A stretch of DNA of 64,000 bases from CAZEER01 sp964586315 (GCA_964586315.1 CAZPHE010000002.1:33307-97306); one strand, 5' to 3'; positions 26,610-35,523 are shown, counted from the first letter of the stretch. Notes: generated by a model not told the origin, from the letters alone. Numbers and translations: made by a program.

Positions 26610-27316
26610 TAAAATATCCAATTAAGAACTTCATTAAATGATATTGTAAGAAAAAAAGATGGGTCAGGATTTTTATTCTGAATATCGCAGGTAAATCCAG
26701 CAATTAAACCGACTTTTCCATTTAGATCCCACTTTGCCTCAGTTAGAATTTGAAATCTCGACAGGTTTTTTGAATTAATAACCTCGCTAAGTTGGTAAAA
26801 ATAATCAATCTCAAATTTTGCTGAAAGAAAGTTTAGAGCATGGTCCATCGAACATCCCGCCCTTGCATATGTTGTTTTCTGTTCAGTGTTTAAATAATCT
26901 GAGTTGTCAAATGCAACGCCCATTTCTAAGGTTGTGTTTCCTGAATTATTATTCTTTATTATATAACCCAGTCCTTGATTATAATGATATCTCAGGTCAA
27001 CATTAATGATAGTGTTTTTTTCATATATTAGTGTGTTAAATGAGTAAAATTGCTTTAAGGAAAGGAAACGCCGGCTGGATTTTTGTCTAATTCTGATTTC
27101 AGTATCATTTTCAAATACATGTCCAAAAAATCTAATATCCTTAAATGTGTTTTTTGTAGTACGCTTTAAGCGTGCGTATCCTGCAGCACCAATTTTTGGC
27201 ATTTGAGAGTAAACTGTCCCTAATCTATAATAATGTCTCCATTTTAAATTTTCCTTATCTGGGTCATGTGCCAATAAAATTGATGTAAGAAATATTAACC
27301 TCCAATAGGTTTTCAT
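26609..27316 (-). CDS. DUF481-like outer-membrane beta-barrel protein
   Basis: A 235-residue secreted protein with a signal peptide (MKTYWRLIFLTSILLAHDP). The body shows alternating strands ('FENDTEIRIRQKSSRRFLSLKQFYSFNTLIYE', 'TIINVDLRYHYNQGLGYII', 'TLEMGVAFDNSDY') and ends in 'VLNWIF', as expected for a barrel protein of the DUF481 (salt-induced outer membrane protein) group. It starts inside the ABC permease stop (ATGA) and overlaps the CsgG-like gene by one base. It may form the outer-membrane face of an envelope system served by the adjacent ABC exporter. That link is inferred from coupling only. Confidence 0.72.
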   Translation of the reverse strand: MKTYWRLIFLTSILLAHDPDKENLKWRHYYRLGTVYSQMPKIGAAGYARLKRTTKNTFKDIRFFGHVFENDTEIRIRQKSSRRFLSLKQFYSFNTLIYEKNTIINVDLRYHYNQGLGYIIKNNNSGNTTLEMGVAFDNSDYLNTEQKTTYARAGCSMDHALNFLSAKFEIDYFYQLSEVINSKNLSRFQILTEAKWDLNGKVGLIAGFTCDIQNKNPDPSFFLTISFNEVLNWIF

Positions 27317-28074
27317 TGTTTAATTTTTTTCCCACTTTGCATTAGTAAAATTGAGGTTAATGTAAATATAGCTGTGAGCAGAATAGCCATTATAATACTA
27401 ATTTCTACTTCAGAGTCACTTACGCCTAGTATAGTATAACGAATTCCATTAATCATATAATATATTGGATTAATAAAGCTTAGTGTTTGGGCCCATTCAG
27501 GGAGCATTTTAATAGAATAAAAAATTCCTCCTAAAAAGCTCAAAGGAGTTAGAAAAAAATTTTGCATCATAGCCAATTGATCCCAACTTTCTGCAAGTTG
27601 CCCTAGAAGTAGTCCCATACTAGAAAAAGCCCAAGACACCAAAAAGATGAATGCAACAGTCCCGATTGGATCTTTAACAGGCATACCAACTAAGACTATC
27701 CCAAGAATCAAAACGAGAATCCCGTTAACTAATCCTCTTACCGCTCCTCCAATAATGTATGCTATAGAGATTTCTAAACCAGATAATGGTGCTGTTAAAA
27801 GATCTGGTAACTGTTGAAGTAGTTTCATTTGTAACATAGAAGATGATGTATTAGAACTTGCGTTAGTGAGTGTATTCATCATAATTAATCCAGGCAAAAT
27901 AAACATTGTATATGAAATGCCTTGAATTTCTGATATTCGTTGTTCTAGGGTAAAACCAAAAATTACAATATAAAGAGCAGTTGTAATTAGTCCGGGCAAA
28001 ACAGTTTGACGATAAACGGAAAAAAATCTTCCTACTTCTCTGTGTATTAAAGTACTTAATCCAATCCAGTTCAA
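27313..28074 (-). CDS. ABC-2 type transporter permease
   Basis: A 253-residue inner-membrane permease with six predicted hydrophobic segments. 'LPGLIMMNTLTNASSNTSSSM' and 'FLTPLSFLGGIFYSIKMLPEWAQTLSFINPIYYMINGIRY' are characteristic of the ABC2_membrane family (as in multidrug or polysaccharide exporters). The TTG start at 28074 overlaps the ATPase stop (TTGA), so the two halves are coupled. It probably exports a drug, lipid or glycan, with the substrate unknown. Confidence 0.92.
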   Translation of the reverse strand: MNWIGLSTLIHREVGRFFSVYRQTVLPGLITTALYIVIFGFTLEQRISEIQGISYTMFILPGLIMMNTLTNASSNTSSSMLQMKLLQQLPDLLTAPLSGLEISIAYIIGGAVRGLVNGILVLILGIVLVGMPVKDPIGTVAFIFLVSWAFSSMGLLLGQLAESWDQLAMMQNFFLTPLSFLGGIFYSIKMLPEWAQTLSFINPIYYMINGIRYTILGVSDSEVEISIIMAILLTAIFTLTSILLMQSGKKIKQ

Positions 28075-28997
28075 TCGTTTATGCCTTTACCCGTTAGATT
28101 TAAAAATACATCTTCCAATGATGATTTATTTGATTCTATACTTTGAATATGCAGATCTTCTCTTGATAGGATTTGAATAATTTTTGGCAATTCTTGATCT
28201 GGATCTTTCACTGAAAAATGAAGTCTTTTATCATCAATAGTGTAGGTATACCCTTTCAGCTGTTCTTTAAGTTGAACACATGTGTTCTCAAGATTAATTG
28301 TAATGCCGGAATTGCCTAATTCTTGTGTAAGTGTTTTTGGAGATCCTTTCTTTAAGATTTTCCCTTCATCTATAATTGCCACGTTTTCACATAGTAATTC
28401 TGCTTCTTCAATATAATGAGTTGTTAATAAAATTGTTTTTCCTTCAGAGTGTAAGTCCCGTAAATATTGCCAAAGATTTCTACGAAGTTCAACGTCAACA
28501 CCCGCGGTTGGTTCGTCAAGAATAATGATTTCGGGATCATGTACTAGAGCTTTTGCAAGTTGAAATCGTCTTTTCATACCCCCAGATAATTGCCTTAATC
28601 GAGAATTTCTTTTTTTTGAAAGTCCTAAACGATCCAATAAACTATTGACCATTGGAGTCGCTTCTTTTTTTCTTATACCATAATACCCTGCTTGGAAAAA
28701 AAGAAGTTTTTCAATTGGGAAAAACCAATCAACAGAAAATTCTTGAGCAGCAATACCAATCTTTGACCTTGTAAACCGGAAGTTACTTACTGTATCTTGA
28801 CCAAATACTTTAGTGTAGCCATTCTCGCGAAACACTAATCCTGTCAGAATATTAATTGTTGTTGTTTTTCCCGCTCCATTAGGTCCTAATAATCCAAAAA
28901 ATTCTCCATTTTTTATTTTTATATCTACACCATTGAGAGCACGTACATCACCATAGGACTTAGTTAATCCTTTGATTTCAATAGCTAGTGATGACAT
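28071..28997 (-). CDS. ABC transporter ATP-binding protein (ABC-2 exporter)
   Basis: A 308-residue nucleotide-binding subunit with Walker A 'GLLGPNGAGKTTTINIL', Q-loop 'IGIAAQEFSVDWFFPIEK', signature 'LRQLSGGMKRRFQLAKALVH', Walker B 'PEIIILDEPTAGVDVELR' and H-loop 'ILLTTHYIEEAELLC'. A C-terminal domain 'QLKEQLKGYTYTIDDKRLHFSVKDPDQELP' follows, as in CcmA/DrrA-type ATPases. It follows the 104-residue gene with no gap and is coupled to the permease. It drives ATP-dependent export through the inner membrane. Confidence 0.96.
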   Translation of the reverse strand: MSSLAIEIKGLTKSYGDVRALNGVDIKIKNGEFFGLLGPNGAGKTTTINILTGLVFRENGYTKVFGQDTVSNFRFTRSKIGIAAQEFSVDWFFPIEKLLFFQAGYYGIRKKEATPMVNSLLDRLGLSKKRNSRLRQLSGGMKRRFQLAKALVHDPEIIILDEPTAGVDVELRRNLWQYLRDLHSEGKTILLTTHYIEEAELLCENVAIIDEGKILKKGSPKTLTQELGNSGITINLENTCVQLKEQLKGYTYTIDDKRLHFSVKDPDQELPKIIQILSREDLHIQSIESNKSSLEDVFLNLTGKGIND

Positions 28998-29312
28998 TTA
29001 ATTTTTAAAACCGATATAGTGTTTAAATGGCGATGGAAAATCAAATCCTTCAGCGCCCGGGAAATGTGCAATTGAGACAATAAATACCCATGGTATCAGG
29101 ATTGATGCTTCTAGTTTTTTTGTTGCGTTATCCTCATCTACTTTAAAATTAGGGACTTGAAACTCTGGATGGTGAATCCACATACCATTTTCATCATATC
29201 CTTTGACTTGTACAAATATTTTATCTTTATCAATGCCTATTTTTTTTAGTGGTTCATGGTTATCTAATACAAGAAGAATTAAATCCCCTACCACTTCTTC
29301 TATTTTCATCAT
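28998..29312 (-). CDS. Hypothetical protein (104 aa)
   Basis: I do not recognise this protein. It has no signal peptide. The sequence has 'VVGDLILLVLDNHEP', 'IFVQVKGYDENGMWIHHPEFQVPN', a possible short hydrophobic stretch 'ASILIPWVFIVSIAHFPG' and a C-terminal 'FPSPFKHYIGFKN'. It is directly upstream of the ABC ATPase (stop and start touch) and 14 bases after the sugar dehydrogenase. ATG 29312 and 29309 are both possible starts. The tight position suggests a small partner of the exporter, but this is inference only. Confidence 0.6.
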   Translation of the reverse strand: MMKIEEVVGDLILLVLDNHEPLKKIGIDKDKIFVQVKGYDENGMWIHHPEFQVPNFKVDEDNATKKLEASILIPWVFIVSIAHFPGAEGFDFPSPFKHYIGFKN

Positions 29313-29326
29313 GGTTAATCTTACAT

Positions 29327-30523
29327 TTAATTAGATATGAATTTATAAATAGCACCAAAATAATCCACTACATAGAGTTCACCAGTACTATCTTTACCAA
29401 ATGATGAAATAAACATAGGAAGTTCAATACTATATTTTTTTAATTCCGATCTGATATTTCTAAATGAAGATATTTTTTTATTTTTTAGTTTGAAAGACCA
29501 TATACGACCGGTACAATAATCACCAAAAATATAACTTCCAAAAAGAGAAGTGTGCTCTTTGCCTCTATAAACATATCCTCCAATTACTGAACAACCTGCT
29601 ATTTCTTTGTCATCCATTCCAATAAGTATTTTTAAATAAGGCGCATTATTTGGATATACATGTATTGGTAAAATAAGATTTGTTGTATCACAAAAATCTT
29701 CAGAATCATAACAATGCATTCCTTCCATAATATTCCAACCAAAATTATTTCCTTTTGATTGGTCCCAAGATGTCCAGTTTATTTCTTCCCAAAAGTCTTG
29801 TCCAACATCTCCAATAATTAAATCATTTGTTTTTTTATCAAAAGAAAACCGCCATGGGTTTCGTAGTCCATAACAAAAAATTTCAGGTTTTATATTTTTT
29901 TGCCCAACGAATGGATTATCTTGTGGAATACCATAAGGGTCACCATTATCTACATCAATACGAAGTATAGATCCATGCAGTGTATTTAAATTTTGGCCAT
30001 TATTTAGTGGGTCACCCGAGCTTCCACCATCTCCAAAGCCTATGTATAACATACCATCTTTTGGTCCAAATGTTAGGTGCCCTCCATTATGATTATCAAA
30101 TGGCTGATCTAAACGCAATAGTATTTTTTCGGAATGTTTATCTGCAAGATTAGAGTTTTTTGTAACGGAAAAACGCGAAACAACAGATGTATTATTTTTG
30201 TTAACATAATTCAAAAAAAAATACCCATTATTTTTATAATTAGGGTGAAATGCGAGACCTAAAAGACCTTTTTCACTACCTGGATTTATGGAGTTATGCA
30301 CTCTATCTGATATGTCAAGAAATGGTTGTTTAAGGACTTTATTATCAAGTATAATATTGATTGTTCCTCCTTGATGAACAACAAAAAGACGATTTTTTTC
30401 AGATAAGGGTTGGGTAATATAAATCGCTTTGGAAGGCACGTCGGCTATTTTGACAACTGCTAAATTTTCTCCAATTAAAGGAATAGTTGAAAATATAAAA
30501 AAATAATGTATGATTTTTTTCAT
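29327..30523 (-). CDS. PQQ-dependent sugar dehydrogenase-like protein
   Basis: A 398-residue secreted six-bladed propeller of the soluble aldose sugar dehydrogenase (YliI/Asd, GSDH) family. The signal peptide is MKKIIHYFFIFSTIPLIG. Motifs are 'GLLGLAFHPNYKNNGYFFLNY', 'GGHLTFGPKDGMLYIGFGDGG', 'GSILRIDVDNGDPYGIP', 'CYGLRNPWRFSFD', 'IIGDVGQDFWEEINW' and 'GNNFGWNIMEG'. These include the His and Gly-Asp loops that bind PQQ and calcium in the family. It probably oxidises aldose sugars in the periplasm. It lies 12 bases downstream of ligA in the same operon, with no obvious functional link. Confidence 0.9.
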   Translation of the reverse strand: MKKIIHYFFIFSTIPLIGENLAVVKIADVPSKAIYITQPLSEKNRLFVVHQGGTINIILDNKVLKQPFLDISDRVHNSINPGSEKGLLGLAFHPNYKNNGYFFLNYVNKNNTSVVSRFSVTKNSNLADKHSEKILLRLDQPFDNHNGGHLTFGPKDGMLYIGFGDGGSSGDPLNNGQNLNTLHGSILRIDVDNGDPYGIPQDNPFVGQKNIKPEIFCYGLRNPWRFSFDKKTNDLIIGDVGQDFWEEINWTSWDQSKGNNFGWNIMEGMHCYDSEDFCDTTNLILPIHVYPNNAPYLKILIGMDDKEIAGCSVIGGYVYRGKEHTSLFGSYIFGDYCTGRIWSFKLKNKKISSFRNIRSELKKYSIELPMFISSFGKDSTGELYVVDYFGAIYKFISN

Positions 30524-30535
30524 TATTAAATGATT

Positions 30536-32548
30536 CTATTTCATAATATCATCATTAATAATTTTTAAAAACTCATCTTCATTAATTACGGGTATATTTA
30601 ATTCACTCGCTTTTTTTAATTTAGATCCAGCACCAGACCCTGCAATAACATAATTTGTTTTTTTGTTTACCCCGCTCGATGTTTCACCGCCTAAGTTATT
30701 AACCATCTCTTTTGCATCTTGGCGGTTAATTTTTTTTAATTTCCCTGTAAACACAAAGATTTGATCTAATAAAGGCTCATATGTATTTTGTTTTAACACG
30801 GTTATTTTTACTCCTTTATTGATACAATTCTCTACCATTTTTTTATTTGAAATATCAGACCAAAAATGTACTATTTCTTTAGCGACAATAGGACCGACAC
30901 CATCAATAGCTACTAATTCTTCTTTATTTGTATCGCTGAACTTTTTTAAATCTCCTTTAAAATGTTTCTCAAGTAATTTTGCAATATATTCTCCAACATT
31001 TCTTATTCCAAGACCATACACAAATCTAGAAAAAGTTGTTTTTTTTGATTTTTGAATTGATAAAATTAAATTTTCTGCAGACTTTTTACCGAATCCATCA
31101 AGCCTTTCTAGTTTATCATGTACTAATGAGAAGATACTAGAAATAGAACTAAGATGTCCTTGGTCTACTAATTGGTTAACAATTTTTTCTCCAAGGCCAT
31201 CAATGTCTAGTGCCATTTTTGAAGCAAAATGCTGAATTTTAGCTTTTACCTGCTTAGGACATGTGATGTTTACACATCGCCATATGGCTTCTCCTTCAGA
31301 ACGATATATCTGATGTTTACAAACTGGGCATGTGTCAGGTATACGAAATGGTTTTATTTTATTTTCGGATTTATTTTTAATAACCTTAATAATCTTTGGG
31401 ATAACATCACCTGCCCGTTCAATTAGTACTTTATCCCCAATGCATATCCCTTTGCGATTTATTGCGTCTTGATTATGAAGTGTTGCATTGCGGACATTTA
31501 CTCCTGATAAATATACTGGTTCAAGTTTTGCTACTGGTGTGAGCGCTCCAGTGCGCCCAACTTGAATTTCAATATTTTTGATGATAGTGGTTGCTTGTTG
31601 TGCCTTAAATTTTCCTGCAATTGCCCATCTAGGAGATCGACTTCTTGTACCCAGTTTATCTCGCTGTGCATAGTTATTTACTTTTAATACAGATCCATCA
31701 ATTTCATATGGTAGCCCATTACGTTTTCTTTCGAGATCTTGATGATATTTTATTAATTCAGAGTAATTATTGATAGTTTTTATTAATGGATTAACAGGGA
31801 GCCCCCAAAATTTTAGTGCTTTTAATAATGATGAATGAGTTTTAAAATTTTTATCTTTTATTAATCCAATTTCATAACAAAAAATAGAAAGGTTTCTATT
31901 TGCTGTTATAGCAGGATCAAGTTGTCGAAGACTACCTGCAGCTGCATTTCTGGGGTTTGCAAACACTGCCTTTCCTTCTTCTTCCCTTCTTTGATTTAAT
32001 TTATAAAATTCGCCTTTTTCAATGAACACTTCCCCTCGAATCTCTATTAATGATGGTATTTCTTTTCCTTTTTTTCTAAGCCTTAGAGGGATCGAGCGAA
32101 TTGTTTTTAGATTGTGGGTAATATCTTCTCCTACAATACCGTTTCCTCTTGTTGAGCCGTGAAGAAAGTTCCCTTCTTTATAAACTAATGCAACTCCTAA
32201 ACCATCTAATTTGGGTTCTGCGATATAGTTAATGGTATCTGTTTTAAGTGTTCTCAGTATACGTTCATGAAAGGCAATTATTTCTTCATTGGTCATAGCA
32301 TTTGCTAGAGAAAGCATTGGAGCTTGATGCTCTATGGTTCTAAATTGGTCAATAGGAGACGCCCCGACTCTCTGAGTTGGTGATTGATAATTAGAAAGTT
32401 TAGGGTAAGCCTTTTCTAAGGATTCTAATTCACGGAAAAGATTATCAAACTCTTCATCCGAAATGATGGGGTCATTCAAAACATAGTATCTATAATTATG
32501 GTCCTCAATCAATTCCTGGAGTTTATCTATTCTTGTTTTAGGATTCAC
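30536..32548 (-). CDS. ligA: NAD-dependent DNA ligase
   Basis: A 670-residue ligase that seals nicks using NAD+. The Ia domain has Y-x-x-x-D-x-P-I-I-S-D. The adenylation motif is 'IAEPKLDGLGVALVY' with Lys113. 'NPRNAAAGSLRQLD' and 'EIRGEVFI' are nucleotidyltransferase motifs. The OB domain follows, then a C4 zinc finger ('TCPVCKHQIYRSEGEA...CVNITCP'), tandem helix-hairpin-helix repeats and a C-terminal BRCT ('IFVFTGKLKKINRQDAKEMV'). The GTG start at 32548 overlaps the upstream gene's stop (GTGA). It is unusual only in being embedded in an envelope-protein operon. Confidence 0.97.
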   Translation of the reverse strand: MNPKTRIDKLQELIEDHNYRYYVLNDPIISDEEFDNLFRELESLEKAYPKLSNYQSPTQRVGASPIDQFRTIEHQAPMLSLANAMTNEEIIAFHERILRTLKTDTINYIAEPKLDGLGVALVYKEGNFLHGSTRGNGIVGEDITHNLKTIRSIPLRLRKKGKEIPSLIEIRGEVFIEKGEFYKLNQRREEEGKAVFANPRNAAAGSLRQLDPAITANRNLSIFCYEIGLIKDKNFKTHSSLLKALKFWGLPVNPLIKTINNYSELIKYHQDLERKRNGLPYEIDGSVLKVNNYAQRDKLGTRSRSPRWAIAGKFKAQQATTIIKNIEIQVGRTGALTPVAKLEPVYLSGVNVRNATLHNQDAINRKGICIGDKVLIERAGDVIPKIIKVIKNKSENKIKPFRIPDTCPVCKHQIYRSEGEAIWRCVNITCPKQVKAKIQHFASKMALDIDGLGEKIVNQLVDQGHLSSISSIFSLVHDKLERLDGFGKKSAENLILSIQKSKKTTFSRFVYGLGIRNVGEYIAKLLEKHFKGDLKKFSDTNKEELVAIDGVGPIVAKEIVHFWSDISNKKMVENCINKGVKITVLKQNTYEPLLDQIFVFTGKLKKINRQDAKEMVNNLGGETSSGVNKKTNYVIAGSGAGSKLKKASELNIPVINEDEFLKIINDDIMK

Positions 32549-33039
32549 TTATTAAGACGAGCCTGTTGTTTATAATACTGAACTGGGTCTATGAGAAGTT
32601 TATTTACTGGAATTAATTCACCTTCTTCATTTACTGGAGTCCCAAAGATCTGTGTTTCTGTTTTAATTACAAAATAATATTTTATCCATGTTTCTGCATA
32701 AATTTTTTGTGTTTCTGTATATAATTTTGGATTATAACGAAAACGATATAATCCATGAGATCCGTCAAGTGAAAACTCTTGATAGTATTTCATAGAATGT
32801 GTTTTTAAAAATAGAGTTGCAGATAAAATAGAATCTGAAGGAATATCAGTTATAAAGTCTAAATTGTAAATACGGTTTTTAAAAAATGGTTTGGGTGGAG
32901 AATGGAAAAGACGTTGATTTTTAAAAAAGCTAGGGTTTTTATCACGCACTTGGTTCTCAATCTGCCCTATTGCCATTATGGGGATAATGTAGATTAATAT
33001 AAAATCAATCATATTTCTTTTATTTAGAAAATCAATCAT
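32545..33039 (-). CDS. Hypothetical secreted protein (DUF-like, 155-164 aa)
   Basis: Not recognised. ATG 33039 gives 164 residues. A second ATG at 33012 starts a better signal peptide ('MIDFILIYIIPIMAIGQ'), and the short repeat MIDF...MIDF suggests that one is a duplicated start. The mature part is basic and aromatic ('FFKNRIYNLDFITDIPSD', 'LDGSHGLYRFRYNPKLYTETQKIYAETWIKYYFV'). It overlaps the ligA start by 4 bases. It is probably a periplasmic or outer-membrane-associated protein in the same operon as the next two secreted proteins. Confidence 0.65.
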   Translation of the reverse strand: MIDFLNKRNMIDFILIYIIPIMAIGQIENQVRDKNPSFFKNQRLFHSPPKPFFKNRIYNLDFITDIPSDSILSATLFLKTHSMKYYQEFSLDGSHGLYRFRYNPKLYTETQKIYAETWIKYYFVIKTETQIFGTPVNEEGELIPVNKLLIDPVQYYKQQARLNK

Positions 33040-33086
33040 ATAGTATTAATTTAAGTTTTGATGTCCTGAGCTAGGTATTTACACTA

Positions 33087-33509
33087 CTAATTGTTTTGTA
33101 TAGATAAACAATTTTTTCTCCATTGAATTTCATTTTGTTTCTTATCTATAAAATATTTTTTAGAACAAGACAACTCTGTTTTAGCAATAATTGGTAATGC
33201 ATTAATTTTGAAATGCATCACAACAATTGAATGTGTGAAATTTGTTTTTGAAATATTGGCAAGCTTGCTGATGATTTTGAAACTAAAAATCATAGCGTCA
33301 TTTACATTTTTAGCATCGGTTTCTATTTCCACTTGAAAAACCATTTCATTTTTATTTTTGTAAAAATGATGTCCAAATAATGCAGGGCTGTTTTTTGATT
33401 CTTTAAAAAATTCCTCTAACATCATAATAATTTGTTCGTTTCCATAATGAGGGTTATTACCCATTACTGCTTTAAAAAGTATTAGTGTTGAAATAATTTT
33501 TTTAATCAT
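33087..33509 (-). CDS. Hypothetical secreted protein (140 aa)
   Basis: Not recognised. It has a signal peptide-like start (MIKKIISTLILFKAVMGNNP), then 'GNEQIIMMLEEFFKES', 'FQVEIETDAKNVNDAMIFSFKIISKLANISKT' and two late Cys residues ('ELSCSKKYF', 'KNCLSIQN') that could form a disulfide. It follows the lipoprotein gene by one base and precedes the 32545-33039 gene by 47 bases. It is probably an envelope protein of the same operon. Confidence 0.6.
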   Translation of the reverse strand: MIKKIISTLILFKAVMGNNPHYGNEQIIMMLEEFFKESKNSPALFGHHFYKNKNEMVFQVEIETDAKNVNDAMIFSFKIISKLANISKTNFTHSIVVMHFKINALPIIAKTELSCSKKYFIDKKQNEIQWRKNCLSIQNN

Positions 33510-33510
33510 A

Positions 33511-34473
33511 TTAATGTCTAAATCGAAACCAATGGATTACCCCTAACAGTCCTATTATACTAACTAAAATTAATGTTTTTTGTATTAGTTTAATATCATA
33601 TACAATTGAACTACTTTTTATTTTGAAGTCATTGGACAATAAAGAATCAATTCCAAAATTCCATATTAAAGTATCTTTTTTTATTGTATGAGAGTTTGTT
33701 CCAATTATCTGTCCAGGCATTAATAATTTGATTATAAATCTGTCATCATTCAAATCAATAGTAGACTGTAATATTTCGATGTTTTTTCTCATTATTTTTG
33801 TTAGCCTATTAGCAGTGTCCTTTTTTAAATTGAATGATTGTATTAAATCATTGAAAATATTTTCCCAAGTATTATTTAAAAGCACTAATTGATTAATATA
33901 ATCCGAATTTATTAATGTATTATTTAACTGACCCATTATACTCTCTATTGGAAAATCACTTTTTTCAAACAATGTACTTTTATCATATTCAATCATTGTT
34001 TTTTCAATCAATTTTTTGAATACTTCTGGAGCCCAAGAAAGAGAATCAATTTTTTGATTTAAAATAGCCTTATTTAATTGTGGATAGTCCATATTAATGT
34101 TTCTTCCAAAAAAGATAAAGCTGAATTCATAAGTAGAGCTTAACCAATTATTTTTTATGGTTTGTTTATATCCATAACCCAAAGGTGCTTTATCAGGGTT
34201 GAAAAAAACAAATTCTTGATCTTCAAGAATCCCTTCTGTGATGTGATAATAATTGGTATCATTTCCATCTTCTAAAATATTGAATGAAGTAGTCCACCCC
34301 ACTAAATCCATAGGATGTAGAAAATCAAAGTTGAATATATCAAGGGAATCACCGCGGCTTTCAAATTTAAAATATGTATTTTGATCGGGGTGAATTTGAA
34401 TGAAAATTCTATTTTCTACACATGAAAGCAATATAAAACCCCCGAAGAATAAATAGATAATTGGTTTATACAT
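33511..34473 (-). CDS. Predicted lipoprotein with C-terminal membrane anchor
   Basis: Not recognised by family. The N-terminus 'MYKPIIYLFFGGFILLSC' has a lipobox (L-L-S-C), so Cys18 may be lipidated. The exported domain (about 20-295) includes 'IQIHPDQNTYFKFESRGDSLDIFNF'. A C-terminal hydrophobic helix 'TLILVSIIGLLGVIHWF' followed by R-F-R-H suggests a second inner-membrane anchor, an odd pairing with a lipoprotein signal. It is the first gene of the long minus operon and diverges from the 34568 gene across 94 bases that should hold both promoters. Confidence 0.6.
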   Translation of the reverse strand: MYKPIIYLFFGGFILLSCVENRIFIQIHPDQNTYFKFESRGDSLDIFNFDFLHPMDLVGWTTSFNILEDGNDTNYYHITEGILEDQEFVFFNPDKAPLGYGYKQTIKNNWLSSTYEFSFIFFGRNINMDYPQLNKAILNQKIDSLSWAPEVFKKLIEKTMIEYDKSTLFEKSDFPIESIMGQLNNTLINSDYINQLVLLNNTWENIFNDLIQSFNLKKDTANRLTKIMRKNIEILQSTIDLNDDRFIIKLLMPGQIIGTNSHTIKKDTLIWNFGIDSLLSNDFKIKSSSIVYDIKLIQKTLILVSIIGLLGVIHWFRFRH

Positions 34474-34567
34474 ATTGGTAAGAAACTTACTTAATCAAAT
34501 TGTTTTTTGTGCAGTTGCAAATCGATGCTCAAAATTGGTAGCTTTTCTTATGTCCATATGAGGTAGT
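34474..34567. promoter_or_regulatory. Divergent promoter region
   Basis: The 94 bases lie between divergent starts (34473 minus, 34568 plus). They must carry promoters for the ten-gene minus operon and the plus-strand secreted protein. AT-rich boxes are present but none is clear enough to assign. GAGGTAGT at about 34560-34567 abuts the plus-strand ATG. Confidence 0.4.
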
Positions 34568-35413
34568 ATGAGTAAATATATATCAATTTTCTTAATCATT
34601 ATTAGTAATCTGCTTGCAGTTGATTCACAAATGACTTGTGTAGTTAGAACAGATTTTGGATTTATTGATTATGCAAACCGAGTTATTATATCCCGTGGGA
34701 CAGCTTCTATTGTTTCTAATGAAGTATCGGAAAACGATGTGCAATTAATAGATAAAAATTTAAAATTATCAAAAGGAGAAGCAAAAACGCGGGCAAGGGA
34801 AAACCTTCTAGGATTAGTCAAGCTAGTAAATTTTGATGGTAGGACAGTAGGCGAAATTATGACTAATGATGCATTAATTGAGAGTAGAGTTGAAACATTG
34901 GTTGGTAGTGCTTATCAACAGGGAGAGATAGAATACTTAGAACGTAATGAAGTAGCTATAGCACTTGCTATAAAAATGTCAGGCCTTGCGGAAATTCTAA
35001 TCGCTGCAGATGGACATATGAAAGATAATTTATCACAATCTACATTCTTAATGACTCGTAATTCCATTCCAAAAAGCGAAAGAGCATCTGGTATTGTAAT
35101 TGATGCGAGAAACATATATCATATTCCTGCTATGGTTCCAAAAGTATTTAATGAGAATGATAAACTTGTATATGGCCCTAGACATTATACGCGATCACGA
35201 TCTGTTAATAGAGGACCTATAGGATATGCACACAGTATGCGAGATGGGAATGTCCGAAGAAGAGTTGGCAATAATCCTATTATAATTGAAGCAGTTAGTA
35301 GTAATGATACTGTAAATCTGACTATTTCCAACATGGATGCGGAACTAATTAGAGATGCAGAAAAAAAGTTTGGACTATTGACTAATTGTAAAGTGTTGGT
35401 TCTATTAAAGTAA
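34568..35413 (+). CDS. Secreted protein, LPP20/FlgT-N-like
   Basis: A 281-residue protein with a signal peptide (MSKYISIFLIIISNLLAVDS). Residues about 30-110 read 'YANRVIISRGTASI', 'SKGEAKTRARENLLGLVKLVNFDGRTVGEIM', similar in layout to the LPP20/FlgT N-terminal fold (G-x-A ... A-R-A-x-A). A central 'SGIVIDARNIYHIPAMVPKVF' and a C-terminal strand-rich segment ('NPIIIEAVSSNDTVNLTI', 'KFGLLTNCKVLVLLK') follow. Proteins of this kind are often envelope partners of CsgG-like proteins, and one lies at the far end of the facing operon. The family assignment is tentative. Confidence 0.6.
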   Translation: MSKYISIFLIIISNLLAVDSQMTCVVRTDFGFIDYANRVIISRGTASIVSNEVSENDVQLIDKNLKLSKGEAKTRARENLLGLVKLVNFDGRTVGEIMTNDALIESRVETLVGSAYQQGEIEYLERNEVAIALAIKMSGLAEILIAADGHMKDNLSQSTFLMTRNSIPKSERASGIVIDARNIYHIPAMVPKVFNENDKLVYGPRHYTRSRSVNRGPIGYAHSMRDGNVRRRVGNNPIIIEAVSSNDTVNLTISNMDAELIRDAEKKFGLLTNCKVLVLLK

Positions 35414-35487
35414 CCCATTGAAATCTTCTAAACATCACTTACATTTAAAACCAGCCTTATAAATTTTAGGTATGTACTGCCTATTGG

Positions 35488-35523
35488 AAAGGTTATTCTC
35501 ATAAAGGGATGACCTTTTTTTTT
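35488..35523 (+). terminator. Rho-independent terminator or car attenuator
   Basis: AAAGGT (35488-35493) pairs with ACCTTT (35512-35517). The stem extends inward with wobble pairs through TATTC / GGGATG around an unpaired CATAAA loop, and the right arm runs into nine T. It lies 75 bases after the 34568-35413 gene and 42 bases before carA. It may end the first gene or act as a transcription attenuator in the car leader. Confidence 0.75.
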
